Source: Acidobacteriota bacterium (GTDB taxonomy: Bacteria > Acidobacteriota > Terriglobia > Terriglobales > Acidobacteriaceae). Taken from it: 64,000 nt of DNA. The DNA lies in assembly GCA_021803035.1 (NCBI GenBank), contig JAJZME010000012.1:1-64000 (forward strand), in the 5' to 3' direction. The translations under genes and the position numbers were made by a program. Shown piece by piece: positions 45,741-54,744 of the stretch. The notes under the pieces were generated by a model, which was given only the letters and a program-made list of their open reading frames with translations, did not search any database and was not told the DNA's origin. The stretch's first letter is position 1. Each line of letters begins with the position of its first letter.

Positions 45741-47102
45741 ATGGCCGCTAAAAGCAATTCAATTTGGACAACGCGTATAGCCGTTCTCTTGATCCTCCTG
45801 GGGGCCCTGCGCATCGCTGCGCAGACGCAGCCCGCCATTCCCGCTCCCGACAGCCGCTTCAAGGCGGATGTGCTGGTCGTCATCGCGCATCCCGACGACG
45901 ACACCGCCGTCTCCACTTTCCTCGCCAAGGCAGTCTTCGACCAGGACAAGCGCGTCGCCGTGGTCTTTACCAACCGCGGCAATGCCGGCCCCAACGCCAT
46001 CGGCATGGAGCAATCCAAAGCGCTCGCCGACGTGCGCGAAATCGAAGCGCGCCGTTCCCTGGCTGCGCGCGGCATTACCAACGTCTGGTTCCTCAACGGC
46101 CAGGACACGCCCACCCAGGACGTGCTGCATTCCCTGGAAACGCTCGGCCACGGCCAGGCGCTCGAAGCGGTTGTGCGCATCATCCGCCTCACTCGCCCCG
46201 ACGTCATTCTCACCTGGATGCCCGCCTACGTCGCCGGAGAGAATCACGGCGATCACCAGGCCGCCGGCGTGGTTGCGGTGGAAGCCTTCGACCTGGCCGG
46301 AAATCCCACCGCTTTCCCGGAGCAGTTAACTGCGCCCCGCTGGCATGGCGGCATCGCGAATTACGGTGAGGGGCTGCATCCCTGGCAGCCCAAGAAGCTC
46401 TACTTCTTTTCCGACGCAAGCCATCCCGATTTCCTCAAGGGCCACGGCCCCACCTATCTGGCCAGCGATATCTCCAGGACAAAAAAAATTCCCTACGCGC
46501 AGATCAACCGCCAGGCCTGGCACTATTACGCAACCCAGCTCGACTTTAACCAGCAGACACTCGACTATTTCCTGAACATGCCCGAGTATTTCGTCCTGGG
46601 CAAATCGCTGGTCCCTTCGGCCGTCACGGATGATGTGTGGGCTGGCATCAGCGGCAAGCCTATCGCCTACGCGCCGCCGCCGCAGTACCGCGCGCCAGTG
46701 CGTTCCGGCATCAGCCTCGCTCTCGGAGGCCCCTGGGCATTCTACCGGCAGTTCTACCGCGCCCACGGTCTGAAGGCCCTCGAAGGCCTCGTCCCGCCGC
46801 AGACTGCCCTGAGTTGGGATCATCAGCTTTGGGTTCCGCTGCTGTTGCGCAATGACACCGGCAGGCCGGCTGACATCACGCTCCACGCCAATCTGCCCGC
46901 CGAATGGAGCGGCGATACACATGACCGCCTCTATCATCTCGAGCCGGGCACGGCCTATCCCGTGCAATTGTTTCTCACCGCGCCTGCATCATCGAATCAA
47001 AGTTCGCCGGAGCGTCTGAGCTGGACCGCACTCCACCACAGCGCCGTTGCCGGCCAGGCACATCTTGCCGTCTACATGGAATTTGACGGTGTGTCCCAAT
47101 AA
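45741..47102 (+). CDS. Exported PIG-L-family deacetylase
   Basis: 453 aa from ATG 45741. A signal peptide or anchor (IAVLLILLGALRIAA) is followed by VLVVIAHPDDDTAVSTFLAK, the AHPDD metal motif, and GENHGDHQAAG with the third ligand His. About 200 residues after the catalytic domain form an extra C-terminal beta region (DITLHANLPAEWSGDTHDRL). PIG-L enzymes remove N-acetyl groups from sugars such as GlcNAc conjugates. It lies 113 bases after the TonB receptor and 52 bases before the second UroD-fold gene. Confidence 0.82.
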   Translation: MAAKSNSIWTTRIAVLLILLGALRIAAQTQPAIPAPDSRFKADVLVVIAHPDDDTAVSTFLAKAVFDQDKRVAVVFTNRGNAGPNAIGMEQSKALADVREIEARRSLAARGITNVWFLNGQDTPTQDVLHSLETLGHGQALEAVVRIIRLTRPDVILTWMPAYVAGENHGDHQAAGVVAVEAFDLAGNPTAFPEQLTAPRWHGGIANYGEGLHPWQPKKLYFFSDASHPDFLKGHGPTYLASDISRTKKIPYAQINRQAWHYYATQLDFNQQTLDYFLNMPEYFVLGKSLVPSAVTDDVWAGISGKPIAYAPPPQYRAPVRSGISLALGGPWAFYRQFYRAHGLKALEGLVPPQTALSWDHQLWVPLLLRNDTGRPADITLHANLPAEWSGDTHDRLYHLEPGTAYPVQLFLTAPASSNQSSPERLSWTALHHSAVAGQAHLAVYMEFDGVSQ

Positions 47103-47154
47103 CGCGTGCGGCTGGCATGGCCAACTAAACTGCCCAAACCCGGAAAGCGGAGAG

Positions 47155-48231
47155 ATGATCCTGCCACATCGCAGCCTCTATCGCGAACTCGCGGCCCGCG
47201 GCTTGCGCATGCCCATCGGCGCCGATCTCGTGCTGCACGAAGAGAGCCAGCCCGCGCAAGTTCGCCACAACGGCACGGCGCTAGGCCGCGTCCTTGAGCG
47301 CGCGGCGCGGCGTTGGCATACCCCGCTCGCCCTTTCGCTGATGGACCTGCGCCTGGAGAAGACCGATCTCCTCACGGCTGCGGGAGTCTCCGCGGCTGAT
47401 ACCGAAAGGCATCATTTCACCGCACCGCTTGAGGAAACAGCATTGGAGACGCTGTGCGCAGACCGCGCCGCAGAGTTTTGCCCCGCGAGCCGCGCCCGCG
47501 ATCAGGCGCTGGCTTATATCGCATCACGGCCGGACCTGCTTCCAGTGGGAATGGCAATCGGGCCATTCTCGCTGGCCACGCGCCTCATGGCCGATCCCAT
47601 CACCCCCATCGCAATGGCCGGCGCGGGCGTCGAGGCGCAACACTCCGATGAAGTGCGCCTGTGGTGGCAATGCCTGCGCATGGCAGAGGCCGCGATCGCG
47701 CGCTCCCTGCGCAGCCAGATGGCCCACGGCGCCCGAGCCGTTCTCATCTGCGAACCGGCGGCCTGTACTGCATTCATCTCGCCCCGCCAGATCAAAACGG
47801 GGTCGAAGCTCTTCGAACATCTGGTCATGGAGCCCAATGCCCGTCTGAAGGCTATTCTCGATGAGGCTGGTTGCGACCTGATCTTCCACAACTGCGGCCA
47901 CCTGACCGGCGCCATGGTGCAGGCCTTTGCGCAGCGGCTTCATCCGGCGGTGCTCAGCCTGGGCGGCTCGCGCAAGCTTTGGGAAGATGCTCGCCTCGTA
48001 CCCAAGGACGTGGTGCTTTACGGCAATCTGCCATCCAGGGAGTTCTACTCGGATGGCGCCATGCCGGTCGAGGAAGTGGTCCGCTGCACCCGCGAATTGA
48101 TCGCGCACATGCGCGCTTGCGGTCACCCGCATATTGTGGGCACCGAGTGTGACGTCCTGTTTGTGCCGGAGGCGCAGGAGCCGATTCGCAAAAAGATAGA
48201 CGCCATGATGACAGCTCAATCCGTGGATTGA
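47155..48231 (+). CDS. Second UroD-fold methyltransferase, intact HxC and Cys ligands
   Basis: 358 aa from ATG 47155 (GGAAAGCGGAGAG upstream); the open frame begins earlier but is not conserved. The UroD/MtaA-like barrel carries LICEPAACTAF near 197-207, the zinc pair H245-N-C247 (IFHNCGHLTG), and a C-terminal C332 in GTECDVLFVP, matching the His-x-Cys ... Cys zinc set of cobalamin methyltransferases. Compared with the 19891 gene it keeps the third ligand, so the two may play different roles. Placed directly behind the PIG-L gene and TonB receptor, likely in the same operator-controlled transcript. Confidence 0.75.
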   Translation: MILPHRSLYRELAARGLRMPIGADLVLHEESQPAQVRHNGTALGRVLERAARRWHTPLALSLMDLRLEKTDLLTAAGVSAADTERHHFTAPLEETALETLCADRAAEFCPASRARDQALAYIASRPDLLPVGMAIGPFSLATRLMADPITPIAMAGAGVEAQHSDEVRLWWQCLRMAEAAIARSLRSQMAHGARAVLICEPAACTAFISPRQIKTGSKLFEHLVMEPNARLKAILDEAGCDLIFHNCGHLTGAMVQAFAQRLHPAVLSLGGSRKLWEDARLVPKDVVLYGNLPSREFYSDGAMPVEEVVRCTRELIAHMRACGHPHIVGTECDVLFVPEAQEPIRKKIDAMMTAQSVD

Positions 48232-48430
48232 CGCGATGTAGAAATGGAGAAGCACGAACCACCGTGCGCCAGAATGCAATCATTCGCCGGGTGTTTATAC
48301 AAGAGATAGATGGAAGCGGCACGCTCGCGCCCGCCTCATGCGATCATGTTGAGATCCTGACGATGATTCTGCACGCCCCGGGTGCGCCGGTAAATTCAGA
48401 TGAGATCAGCCTTTCGGTCTGCCCCCTTGT

Positions 48431-49576
48431 TCATATCTTGAGAAAGATTTTGCGCCGCCAGAGCGTGTACGTCGCCAGCCAGCAGACGATGGTGAAGGCA
48501 ATCGAATAGAGCAGCGATCCCAGGCCAACCGGATGTATGGGAGCGAAAATCGGCCTGTAGATCCAGGTCCACAGCATTTCCGTATGGTGGTGCAGCGCCA
48601 TGATCCATAACGTCGAGGCCAGCAGTTCCGACAGCATATAGGCGAAGATGGCGTTGGTGCCGAAGACGATCCACGGCTGGGTCCAGGCTTTGCGCCAGCC
48701 TTTCACGTCGATCATCCAGTAGAGGCCGCCGAGGAGCAGTGCCGAGGTCCCGCCGCTGAAGAGTACGTAGGAACTGGTCCACAGCTTCTTGTTGAGCGGG
48801 AAGCTGAGGCTCCAGAACTGGCCGAGGAAGATCAGCACGACGCCCGCGGCGAGCAGTCCCAACGCGATTTGCCGGCGCGGGCGCTCCGTACGCATCCACA
48901 GGCCGGCGAGCAGTCCTAGCAGCGTCGTGGCAATCGCCGGCAAGGTGCTGAGGAAGCCTTCGGGATCGCGCACGCCCTCAAAGAGACGGCCGGGAAAAAT
49001 GCGGCGGTCGAGCCATGCAGCCAGGTTCCGGGTGGGATCGAGGAAAGGAATGTCTTTGCCGGGAACGCCCGCGCCCGGCACCGGCACAAAGCGCATCAGC
49101 GCCCAGTAGCCGGCAAGGAGCACGGCGATGGCGATGATTTTGCTGCTGGCATCGCGGCGCCACAGATAAAAGAGAGCGGCACAGCAGTAGCAGAGCGCAA
49201 TGCGCTGCAGCACGCCGTAGAAGCGAAGTGTGCCCCAGGGAAAGTGCGGGTATCCGTTGACCACCAGTCCGAGAAGAATGAGGATGCCGGTTCGGCGCAG
49301 GATGCTGATCGCCATCCGGCCCTTCGAAACGCCGCGTTCCATATGCTTGCCGAAGGAGAGCACGATGGAAACGCCGACTACGAACAGGAAACAGGGAAAG
49401 ACAAGGTCGGTCGGTGTCCATCCATTCCACACCGAGTGCTGAAACGGCGCCCAGGCATGAGCGCCGTTGTTGTTGACCATGATCATGAACGCCATGGTCA
49501 TGCCGCGGGCGATATCGAGCGAAAGCAGCCGGGGTGTGGTAGCCGACGCTGGCGCGGTATGGGCAATTGCGGCCAT
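48431..49576 (-). CDS. NagX/DUF5009-like membrane acyltransferase
   Basis: 381 aa, about ten TM helices. SLDIARGMTMAFMIMVNNNG near residue 20 and GWTPTDLVFPCFLFVVGVS near 52 are signatures of the heparan-alpha-glucosaminide N-acetyltransferase (HGSNAT)-like family, called NagX in bacteria. GTLRFYGVLQRIALCYCC follows, and the chain ends TYTLWRRKIFLKI. Family members transfer or transport acyl groups on aminosugars across the membrane. It converges with the UroD-fold gene, 200 bases apart, and has no operator of the island type. Confidence 0.8.
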   Translation of the reverse strand: MAAIAHTAPASATTPRLLSLDIARGMTMAFMIMVNNNGAHAWAPFQHSVWNGWTPTDLVFPCFLFVVGVSIVLSFGKHMERGVSKGRMAISILRRTGILILLGLVVNGYPHFPWGTLRFYGVLQRIALCYCCAALFYLWRRDASSKIIAIAVLLAGYWALMRFVPVPGAGVPGKDIPFLDPTRNLAAWLDRRIFPGRLFEGVRDPEGFLSTLPAIATTLLGLLAGLWMRTERPRRQIALGLLAAGVVLIFLGQFWSLSFPLNKKLWTSSYVLFSGGTSALLLGGLYWMIDVKGWRKAWTQPWIVFGTNAIFAYMLSELLASTLWIMALHHHTEMLWTWIYRPIFAPIHPVGLGSLLYSIAFTIVCWLATYTLWRRKIFLKI

Positions 49577-49900
49577 CAGGCTATACCCCTCGAGAAAATT
49601 GCGCGGCCCCGATCAGCCTCCGATCTGCCGCGGGCGTAACGCGCATAAAGTTGAGCTGTGGGAATGAGCCGGCATCGAGAGGGAACTTCCGCGTCATGGC
49701 CGTCGGAGAGCCTGCAGGCGTTGGCGCCAGGCAGGCCGGCTTCGATTTGCGTATTCGACAGAGCCATCCGCGGGCTACTCAAGATGGGATTTGAAAGTTG
49801 CCCCTGATTTTGCCCCATCGGCAGCGCGGAAGTCAAAACTGCCGTCCGTAACCCTCTAACCGTTCTTGGGCGCGGCTTATCGTCTTAAGTCGATGTTCTT
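49577..49900. other. Non-coding region before the tRNA-proximal repeats
   Basis: About 320 bases with no credible gene; short ORFs on both strands lack recognisable motifs. Presumably includes the promoter of the minus-strand acyltransferase gene, but no clear -35/-10 pair was found. Confidence 0.4.
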
Positions 49901-49947
49901 TGGACGAATATGGACGGTTCCGGACGATGTTGGACGTTAAATGGACG
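49901..49947. repeat. Five TGGACG-type repeats at 10-bp spacing
   Basis: TGGACG at 49901, 49911, 49931 and 49942 and CGGACG at 49921, so spacings are 10, 10, 10 and 11 bases, close to one DNA helical turn. The array lies 38 bases beyond the 3' end of the tRNA-Met gene. Confidence 0.75.
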
Positions 49948-49984
49948 ACGGTTAGGCTCTTGGGGCGGGGTTTGGGCGGGCTTC

Positions 49985-50061
49985 TGGTGGCGGAGGGCGG
50001 GATCGAACCGCCGACCTACGGGTTATGAATCCGTCGCTCTAACCGTCTGAGCTACTCCGCC
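49985..50061 (-). tRNA. tRNA-Met (CAT), elongator type
   Basis: 77 nt including an encoded CCA end. Acceptor stem GGCGGAG / CTCCGCC with G1-C72 (so not an initiator tRNA), D stem GCTC/GAGC, T stem GGCGG/CCGCC with TTCGATC loop, anticodon loop TTCATAA. The anticodon stem closes with an A31.C39 mismatch. A tRNA-Ile2 needing lysidine also reads CAT and cannot be fully ruled out. Confidence 0.9.
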
Positions 50062-50190
50062 GCGATGCTACGCTTGTTAAAGCTGTTCCAGATTCGATGA
50101 TACGGGTGGCCGGAACGGCAGGTCAAACCCGTCTGTCCGGCGCCGGCCGCGATCTTTCGCTGTCTTGCCGCCCATGGAGAAAACTTCGCG

Positions 50191-50805
50191 ATGCCCACAC
50201 TGCTTCACGTGGATTCCAGTCCGCGTTCCGCTTCCATCTCAAGCCAGCTGGCGGGCGAATTCGTGCAGCAATGGCAGCGGAGAAACCCGGCCGGCGCGGT
50301 CATCCACCACAACACCTCGCGCGAAGCCATTCCCTACGTCAGCGAGGCGGCTGTCGAAGCATTTTTTACGCCGGCCGGCACGTTGAGCGAGGAGCAAAAG
50401 CGCGTTCTTGCGCTGTCTGACAGACTCGTTGACGAGCTGCTCGACGCGGACGTGATCGTGCTGGGCGTGCCGATGTGGAACCTGGGCATTCCGGCCTCCC
50501 TCAAGGCGTGGATCGACATGATCGTCCGCGAAGGGCGCACCTTTGCGTTCACTCAGCAGGGCGTGCGCGGACTGCTGCCGCCGGGCAAACGGGGCTATGT
50601 CTTTTCCGCCCGTGGCGGGGCTTATCCGGAAGGAACCGCGGCCGGGGTTCTCGATCTGCAGGAGCCTTATCTGCGCGCGATTCTCGGCGCAATCGGCTTG
50701 ACCGATGTCAGGTTCGTCCACGCCGACAACCAGAGCTGCGGGCCGCAAGCCGCCGCCGATGGTGTCGCCCACGCCGAAGCGGCCATGGCGGCGCTGCTGG
50801 CCTGA
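50191..50805 (+). CDS. azoR: FMN-dependent NADH-azoreductase
   Basis: 204 aa. TLLHVDSSPRSASISSQLAG is the flavodoxin-2 start of AzoR, with VIVLGVPMWNLGIPASLKAW near 90 (FMN phosphate and quinone pocket) and YVFSARGGAYPEG near 135. It reduces quinones and azo compounds with NADH. The first ATG of the conserved N-terminus is used. It stands between tRNA-Met and kdsB, 32 bases ahead of the latter. Confidence 0.9.
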   Translation: MPTLLHVDSSPRSASISSQLAGEFVQQWQRRNPAGAVIHHNTSREAIPYVSEAAVEAFFTPAGTLSEEQKRVLALSDRLVDELLDADVIVLGVPMWNLGIPASLKAWIDMIVREGRTFAFTQQGVRGLLPPGKRGYVFSARGGAYPEGTAAGVLDLQEPYLRAILGAIGLTDVRFVHADNQSCGPQAAADGVAHAEAAMAALLA

Positions 50806-50837
50806 GCGCGCCGTGGGAAGCATATACACTCGATTGC

Positions 50838-51578
50838 ATGACCTCCATGCGCATTGCCGGAATCATTCCGGCGCGTCTCCAATCCACGCGGCTCAGCCGC
50901 AAGGTGCTGCGCGACATTGCCGGCCGTCCCATGGTGGAGTGGGTGTGGCGCGCGGCCGCTGCCAGCGGATTGATGGACCCCGTGGTGGTGGCTACGGATT
51001 CCGGCGAGGTGGTTGCGGCCTGCCGGGAGCGCCAGATTCCGGTGGTTATGACCTCGCCCGATTGCCCCAGCGGCTCAGACCGGGTGAGGGAAGCGGCGCG
51101 GCAGATTGACGCCGAAATTTACGTCAACATCCAGGGCGACGAGCCCACCCTCACGCCGCAGTTCTTTCCGCCGCTGCTCCAACTCTTTGAGCGGCCGGAG
51201 GTCGAGGTTTCCACGCTGGCCGTCCGCTGTCCGCCGCACGAGTTTGCCGATCCCAACGCGGTCAAGGTGGTCACCGCGCTCGATGGCCGCGCGCTTTACT
51301 TTTCTCGGGCCACCATCCCCTTCGACCGCGACCAGACCGGCTTCAGCGGCTACCGCAAGCACCTGGGCATCTACGCCTACCGCAAGGCCGCCCTGGAGCG
51401 GTTTGCCGCGCTCAAGCCCTCCCCACTGGAGCACATCGAGCGGCTGGAACAGCTGCGGCTGCTTGAAAACGGCATCACCCTCTATGTCGCCGAGGCTCCG
51501 GCCGACACCATCGGCGTCGATTCAGAAGACGATCTGCAACGCGCCGAGGCCCTCCTGCGCAGGTCCGCGGCCACCTAA
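50838..51578 (+). CDS. kdsB: 3-deoxy-manno-octulosonate cytidylyltransferase
   Basis: 246 aa. KdsB activates Kdo as CMP-Kdo for lipopolysaccharide inner core. IAGIIPARLQSTRLSRKVLRD (first motif), VVVATDSGEVV, CPSGSDRVREAA and YVNIQGDEPTLTP are the family signatures; DTIGVDSEDDLQRAE closes the chain. The frame is open far upstream inside azoR, but ATG 50838 gives the usual length. Supports a Gram-negative envelope. Confidence 0.95.
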   Translation: MTSMRIAGIIPARLQSTRLSRKVLRDIAGRPMVEWVWRAAAASGLMDPVVVATDSGEVVAACRERQIPVVMTSPDCPSGSDRVREAARQIDAEIYVNIQGDEPTLTPQFFPPLLQLFERPEVEVSTLAVRCPPHEFADPNAVKVVTALDGRALYFSRATIPFDRDQTGFSGYRKHLGIYAYRKAALERFAALKPSPLEHIERLEQLRLLENGITLYVAEAPADTIGVDSEDDLQRAEALLRRSAAT

Positions 51579-51610
51579 GCAGACCCGCCCGGCGTTCGCA
51601 AGCCGGCCGG

Positions 51611-54256
51611 TTACCTGCTCTTATTCTTCGTGCCCAGCAGCCGGATGCGGGCGGAAAACGAGCGGCCAATGATGTTGCTCGGGGCCAGGTATTGCCGGGA
51701 GGTCACCACGTTGTTGATCACCGAGGGATTGCCGTTGTCCAGCGCATCCTCCATCACGCCGCGCAATTCCCAATACTCGCCGCGGAAGTGAAAACGCCAG
51801 GCAAGGCCGGGGCTGAAGTCCGTGTAGTTGGGGAACCGTTGCGAGCCTACCGCGCCCACCACGGCCTGGGACGAGTTAACCGATGTGATGGGGTAGCCGT
51901 CCTGCCACCGCAGCGTGTAGACGATTCTCCAGTTCTTCCTGAACATGGGCACCAGGAACGGCACCCAGCCCCAGGAGATAACGCGGTTTGGCGTATTCCA
52001 TGCCAGCGGCCCGCTCTGTTGGGGACCGTACGGAGACGGCGTAAGCAGGTATTGCAGCGCGGCGTTCGTGCGCGCCGAGGAGCGCGTGTACGCGCCGAAT
52101 AACGTAAATCCTTTGGCGAATGTGTGACGCGCCTGAATCTCCACCTGGTGATAGTGGTCCACCCGCGAATTCGTCAGCACGTAATCGCCCGAAAGCGCCG
52201 TCGGGTTGGTCTCATTTACGTAAGAGAAGATATTGCTCGTCCGCTTCTGCATGTAGCCAAAAGTCGCATAGACGGCGCCCGGCAGCTTCTGCTCCACTGA
52301 AAAGCTCCAGTTCACGGCGTGCGGATCGTAGAGCGAGCCATAATTGGCGGTAAATTTCGTCTGCTGCGGCGGTCCCGAGGGAGTTGTGCCGTTGGCCTCA
52401 TAGAAAGTGTCCGTGCGCAGCCCTTCATGCGGACTGGTCAAATACGACAGTTGTGTCCGGTCGTAGTAGACGCCTATGCCCGCCGAGATTTTGGTCGTGT
52501 CTGCGTGGCCGGGGGGGGAGTAAACCGCGGCGATGCGCGGCGAAAACTCAGGGCGGCGCACAATCTCGTTCCAATCGAAGCGCAGTCCCGGCTCAAGAAG
52601 CAGCCCGTTCTTCATGCTCCACCGGTCCTGGATATACGAGCCCAGCGCCAGGTTGTGAAGCGTAAACGGAGTCACGGACGTGAAGGTGCTCCTGCGCAGC
52701 AGGTTGCCATCTTCGCGCAGATAATCTACCGGCGCGCGTGTGACGTTCTCGTTATACCCGATGTGGTCGATATCGATGCCAGCTTGCAGGTTATGGATGC
52801 CGAGCCAATGGCGCGGCGGCAGGTAGAGAGTCGCGGTCCCCTCGGTGCGCTGTGAGCGCCCGGTCAGGTTCTCAAAGTTACTGCCTTCGGCTTTCTCCGG
52901 CGTAATCAGGTACTGCGTGTCGCCGTGGGGCTCATTCCCTTCTCTGAAGCGCATATCCGCGATGCCCACGTCGAGCAGCGCGCCCCGGGCGAAGGTCCAC
53001 TGATCGCGCACGTAGGGCAGCCATGCGATGATGTCCTGATTGGTCGTGCTGTCCCGCGGCGTGATCAGGGAAAGCCCGTTGTAGGGAGAATGCACGTCGT
53101 TGACGAGCAGGCCCGTCGTCACGATATTCGCCGGGGTCAGATTCGTTTGGATCTTCAGCAGGTTGCTGCCGCGCACCCGCGGGTTGGTCGCCTGGTGAGC
53201 GGGAAGCCCGGAAACATAGTTGGTGCCGAAATTAAAATCGATGCCGTCGAAAAACCAGGCGTGGTTGCGGGAAATCGGTCCTTCAAATGTGAACCGCGGA
53301 GCGACTTCGTTAAAGCGAAGCCCGTTGAGCTGTTGGAACGAGGGGACAAAGTTGGTGGCATAGAAGTGGAACTGGTTGTCGCCCATGCCCGTGTAAAGCG
53401 CGATCACCCCTCCGGTCGTCCGGCCGAACTGAACCGGATAGCGAGTTGACTCGATTTGGCTGGTGCGCAGCGCGTCGGCGCTCACGCGCATGTCCAGATA
53501 GCCGCTCAAAGGCGAGCGGATGTCGAAGCCATCCAGCATGTCCAGAGTCTGCCAGCTGCTGGAGCCGGCCACGTGGACCTGATCCAGACCTTGGCCTTGA
53601 ACTGCGTTGACCACGCCTGGGTTGAACGGCAGCAGTTGGCGGATATCGCGCGAAGTCGGATAAGGAATGTTGACGATCTCCGGCGTATTCATGATCTGCG
53701 CGTTCGATATCTGTTGCGGGTTGATGCCCGGCGGCGACGCCGTTACGTCTACACGCTCTTTGAGCATCTGCTCGTGCGCCATGGTCACGCGCAGCGCGGC
53801 GAGGTCGGGCTCGATGCCGACCTCCGTCGTCTGATAGAAGCCAGGCTTCTCAACGTGCATCTTGTAAGGCGCATTCTTTTTGAGAGTGAAGCGGCAATGA
53901 CCCAGGTAGTCGGTCAACAGTTGCAGCGGCGCCTCGCCCGGCTCGGAAATCGTAACCTGGGCGTCGCGCAACGCCACTCCGTTCTCATTCACAACCGTGA
54001 CCACTACCGTCGTAGGGGAGGGCTGTTGAGCATGGGCGAGCTTCTGCGCACGAGACGTCTGCTGTGCGTGGGAGAGCGGCTGCCCATGAGAAGGCTTCAG
54101 TGCATGGGAAGGTTGCTGCGCGCGGGGCGGCCGTTGTTTCCCGCGGGCAAAAGCTGCACAGGAAATAAACAAGAGCGCAAAAAAACATGAGAGCCAAGCT
54201 CGCGTGGCCCTCCTTCGGCGGCCAAGACACGGCCGGGAAAAGATTAGAGTCTCCAT
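51611..54256 (-). CDS. Oar-like TonB-dependent receptor with Ser-His-Ala-Gln repeat linker
   Basis: 881 aa. An N-terminal hydrophobic signal (LSCFFALLFISCAAFA) is followed by a low-complexity linker, residues about 43-80, of units like PSHALK, LSHAQQ, KLAHAQQ. A carboxypeptidase-regulatory-like fold follows (VVNENGVALRDAQVTI ... PYKMHVEKPGFYQT), then a plug (SRDIRQLLPFNPGVV, VHVAGSSSWQTLDMLDGFDI) and a barrel. Its barrel (about 600 residues) is shorter than that of the other two receptors in the window. It has no operator of the sugar-island type and no linked hydrolase, so its ligand is unknown. It converges with kdsB. Confidence 0.82.
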   Translation of the reverse strand: METLIFSRPCLGRRRRATRAWLSCFFALLFISCAAFARGKQRPPRAQQPSHALKPSHGQPLSHAQQTSRAQKLAHAQQPSPTTVVVTVVNENGVALRDAQVTISEPGEAPLQLLTDYLGHCRFTLKKNAPYKMHVEKPGFYQTTEVGIEPDLAALRVTMAHEQMLKERVDVTASPPGINPQQISNAQIMNTPEIVNIPYPTSRDIRQLLPFNPGVVNAVQGQGLDQVHVAGSSSWQTLDMLDGFDIRSPLSGYLDMRVSADALRTSQIESTRYPVQFGRTTGGVIALYTGMGDNQFHFYATNFVPSFQQLNGLRFNEVAPRFTFEGPISRNHAWFFDGIDFNFGTNYVSGLPAHQATNPRVRGSNLLKIQTNLTPANIVTTGLLVNDVHSPYNGLSLITPRDSTTNQDIIAWLPYVRDQWTFARGALLDVGIADMRFREGNEPHGDTQYLITPEKAEGSNFENLTGRSQRTEGTATLYLPPRHWLGIHNLQAGIDIDHIGYNENVTRAPVDYLREDGNLLRRSTFTSVTPFTLHNLALGSYIQDRWSMKNGLLLEPGLRFDWNEIVRRPEFSPRIAAVYSPPGHADTTKISAGIGVYYDRTQLSYLTSPHEGLRTDTFYEANGTTPSGPPQQTKFTANYGSLYDPHAVNWSFSVEQKLPGAVYATFGYMQKRTSNIFSYVNETNPTALSGDYVLTNSRVDHYHQVEIQARHTFAKGFTLFGAYTRSSARTNAALQYLLTPSPYGPQQSGPLAWNTPNRVISWGWVPFLVPMFRKNWRIVYTLRWQDGYPITSVNSSQAVVGAVGSQRFPNYTDFSPGLAWRFHFRGEYWELRGVMEDALDNGNPSVINNVVTSRQYLAPSNIIGRSFSARIRLLGTKNKSR

Positions 54257-54744
54257 CCTGCTGTCCAGCCTACGCGCCAGTTAATTTTGTTTGCTCGTGC
54301 TGGTTGTGAGATAGCAGTGCCTTATTGCCAGACCTCAAACTGATGGACGCGCATCAGCGGCAGTACGTAAGCACAGCAGCCGGATTGGCTGCGAACTCAG
54401 GTCGCGCGATCGCAGCGCTGTTTCACGAGATGATACGTTTCCCGTATCACGGGCTAACGCATCAACCCGCAATGCAGCCTGCAGCCCTCAATACATACTA
54501 TAGGATGGACAACACGGCGTTCGTGGTTGGTTGCGGACGCTTGGAACTTGTCCGGCCTCCATGGGGGGCTTGTGCTCGGCGGCGTTCAGGCAGGGTGGGC
54601 TGCCAAGTTCATCTGTGTGTGGTATCCTCCTCCGTTTAGCAGACGGTGTGAAATCGTCGCCGCAAATTTGCCTGGGCCCGGATCGCATTGCTCGCTTCGC
54701 TGCAGCAGCACGACCCGCGCCAGCGCCAATCGGAGGGGTGGTCA
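54257..54744. other. Intergenic region before glgC with a TGATACG inverted repeat
   Basis: 488 bases. TGATACG (54431-54437) and CGTATCA (54443-54449) form a perfect 7-bp dyad around TTTCC, suitable for a dimeric regulator. A TACTAT near 54500 may be a -10 box. An ORF from 54325 to 54639 has no recognisable features and is not called. No gene is supported. Confidence 0.4.

Noticed and set aside
49901-50061. Prophage or integrative element at tRNA-Met
   Set aside because: No integrase, phage gene or duplicated tRNA end visible; only phased repeats, reported as a finding.
54325-54639. 104-residue ORF before glgC
   Set aside because: No ribosome site, no recognisable motif, overlaps an inverted repeat; treated as non-coding.
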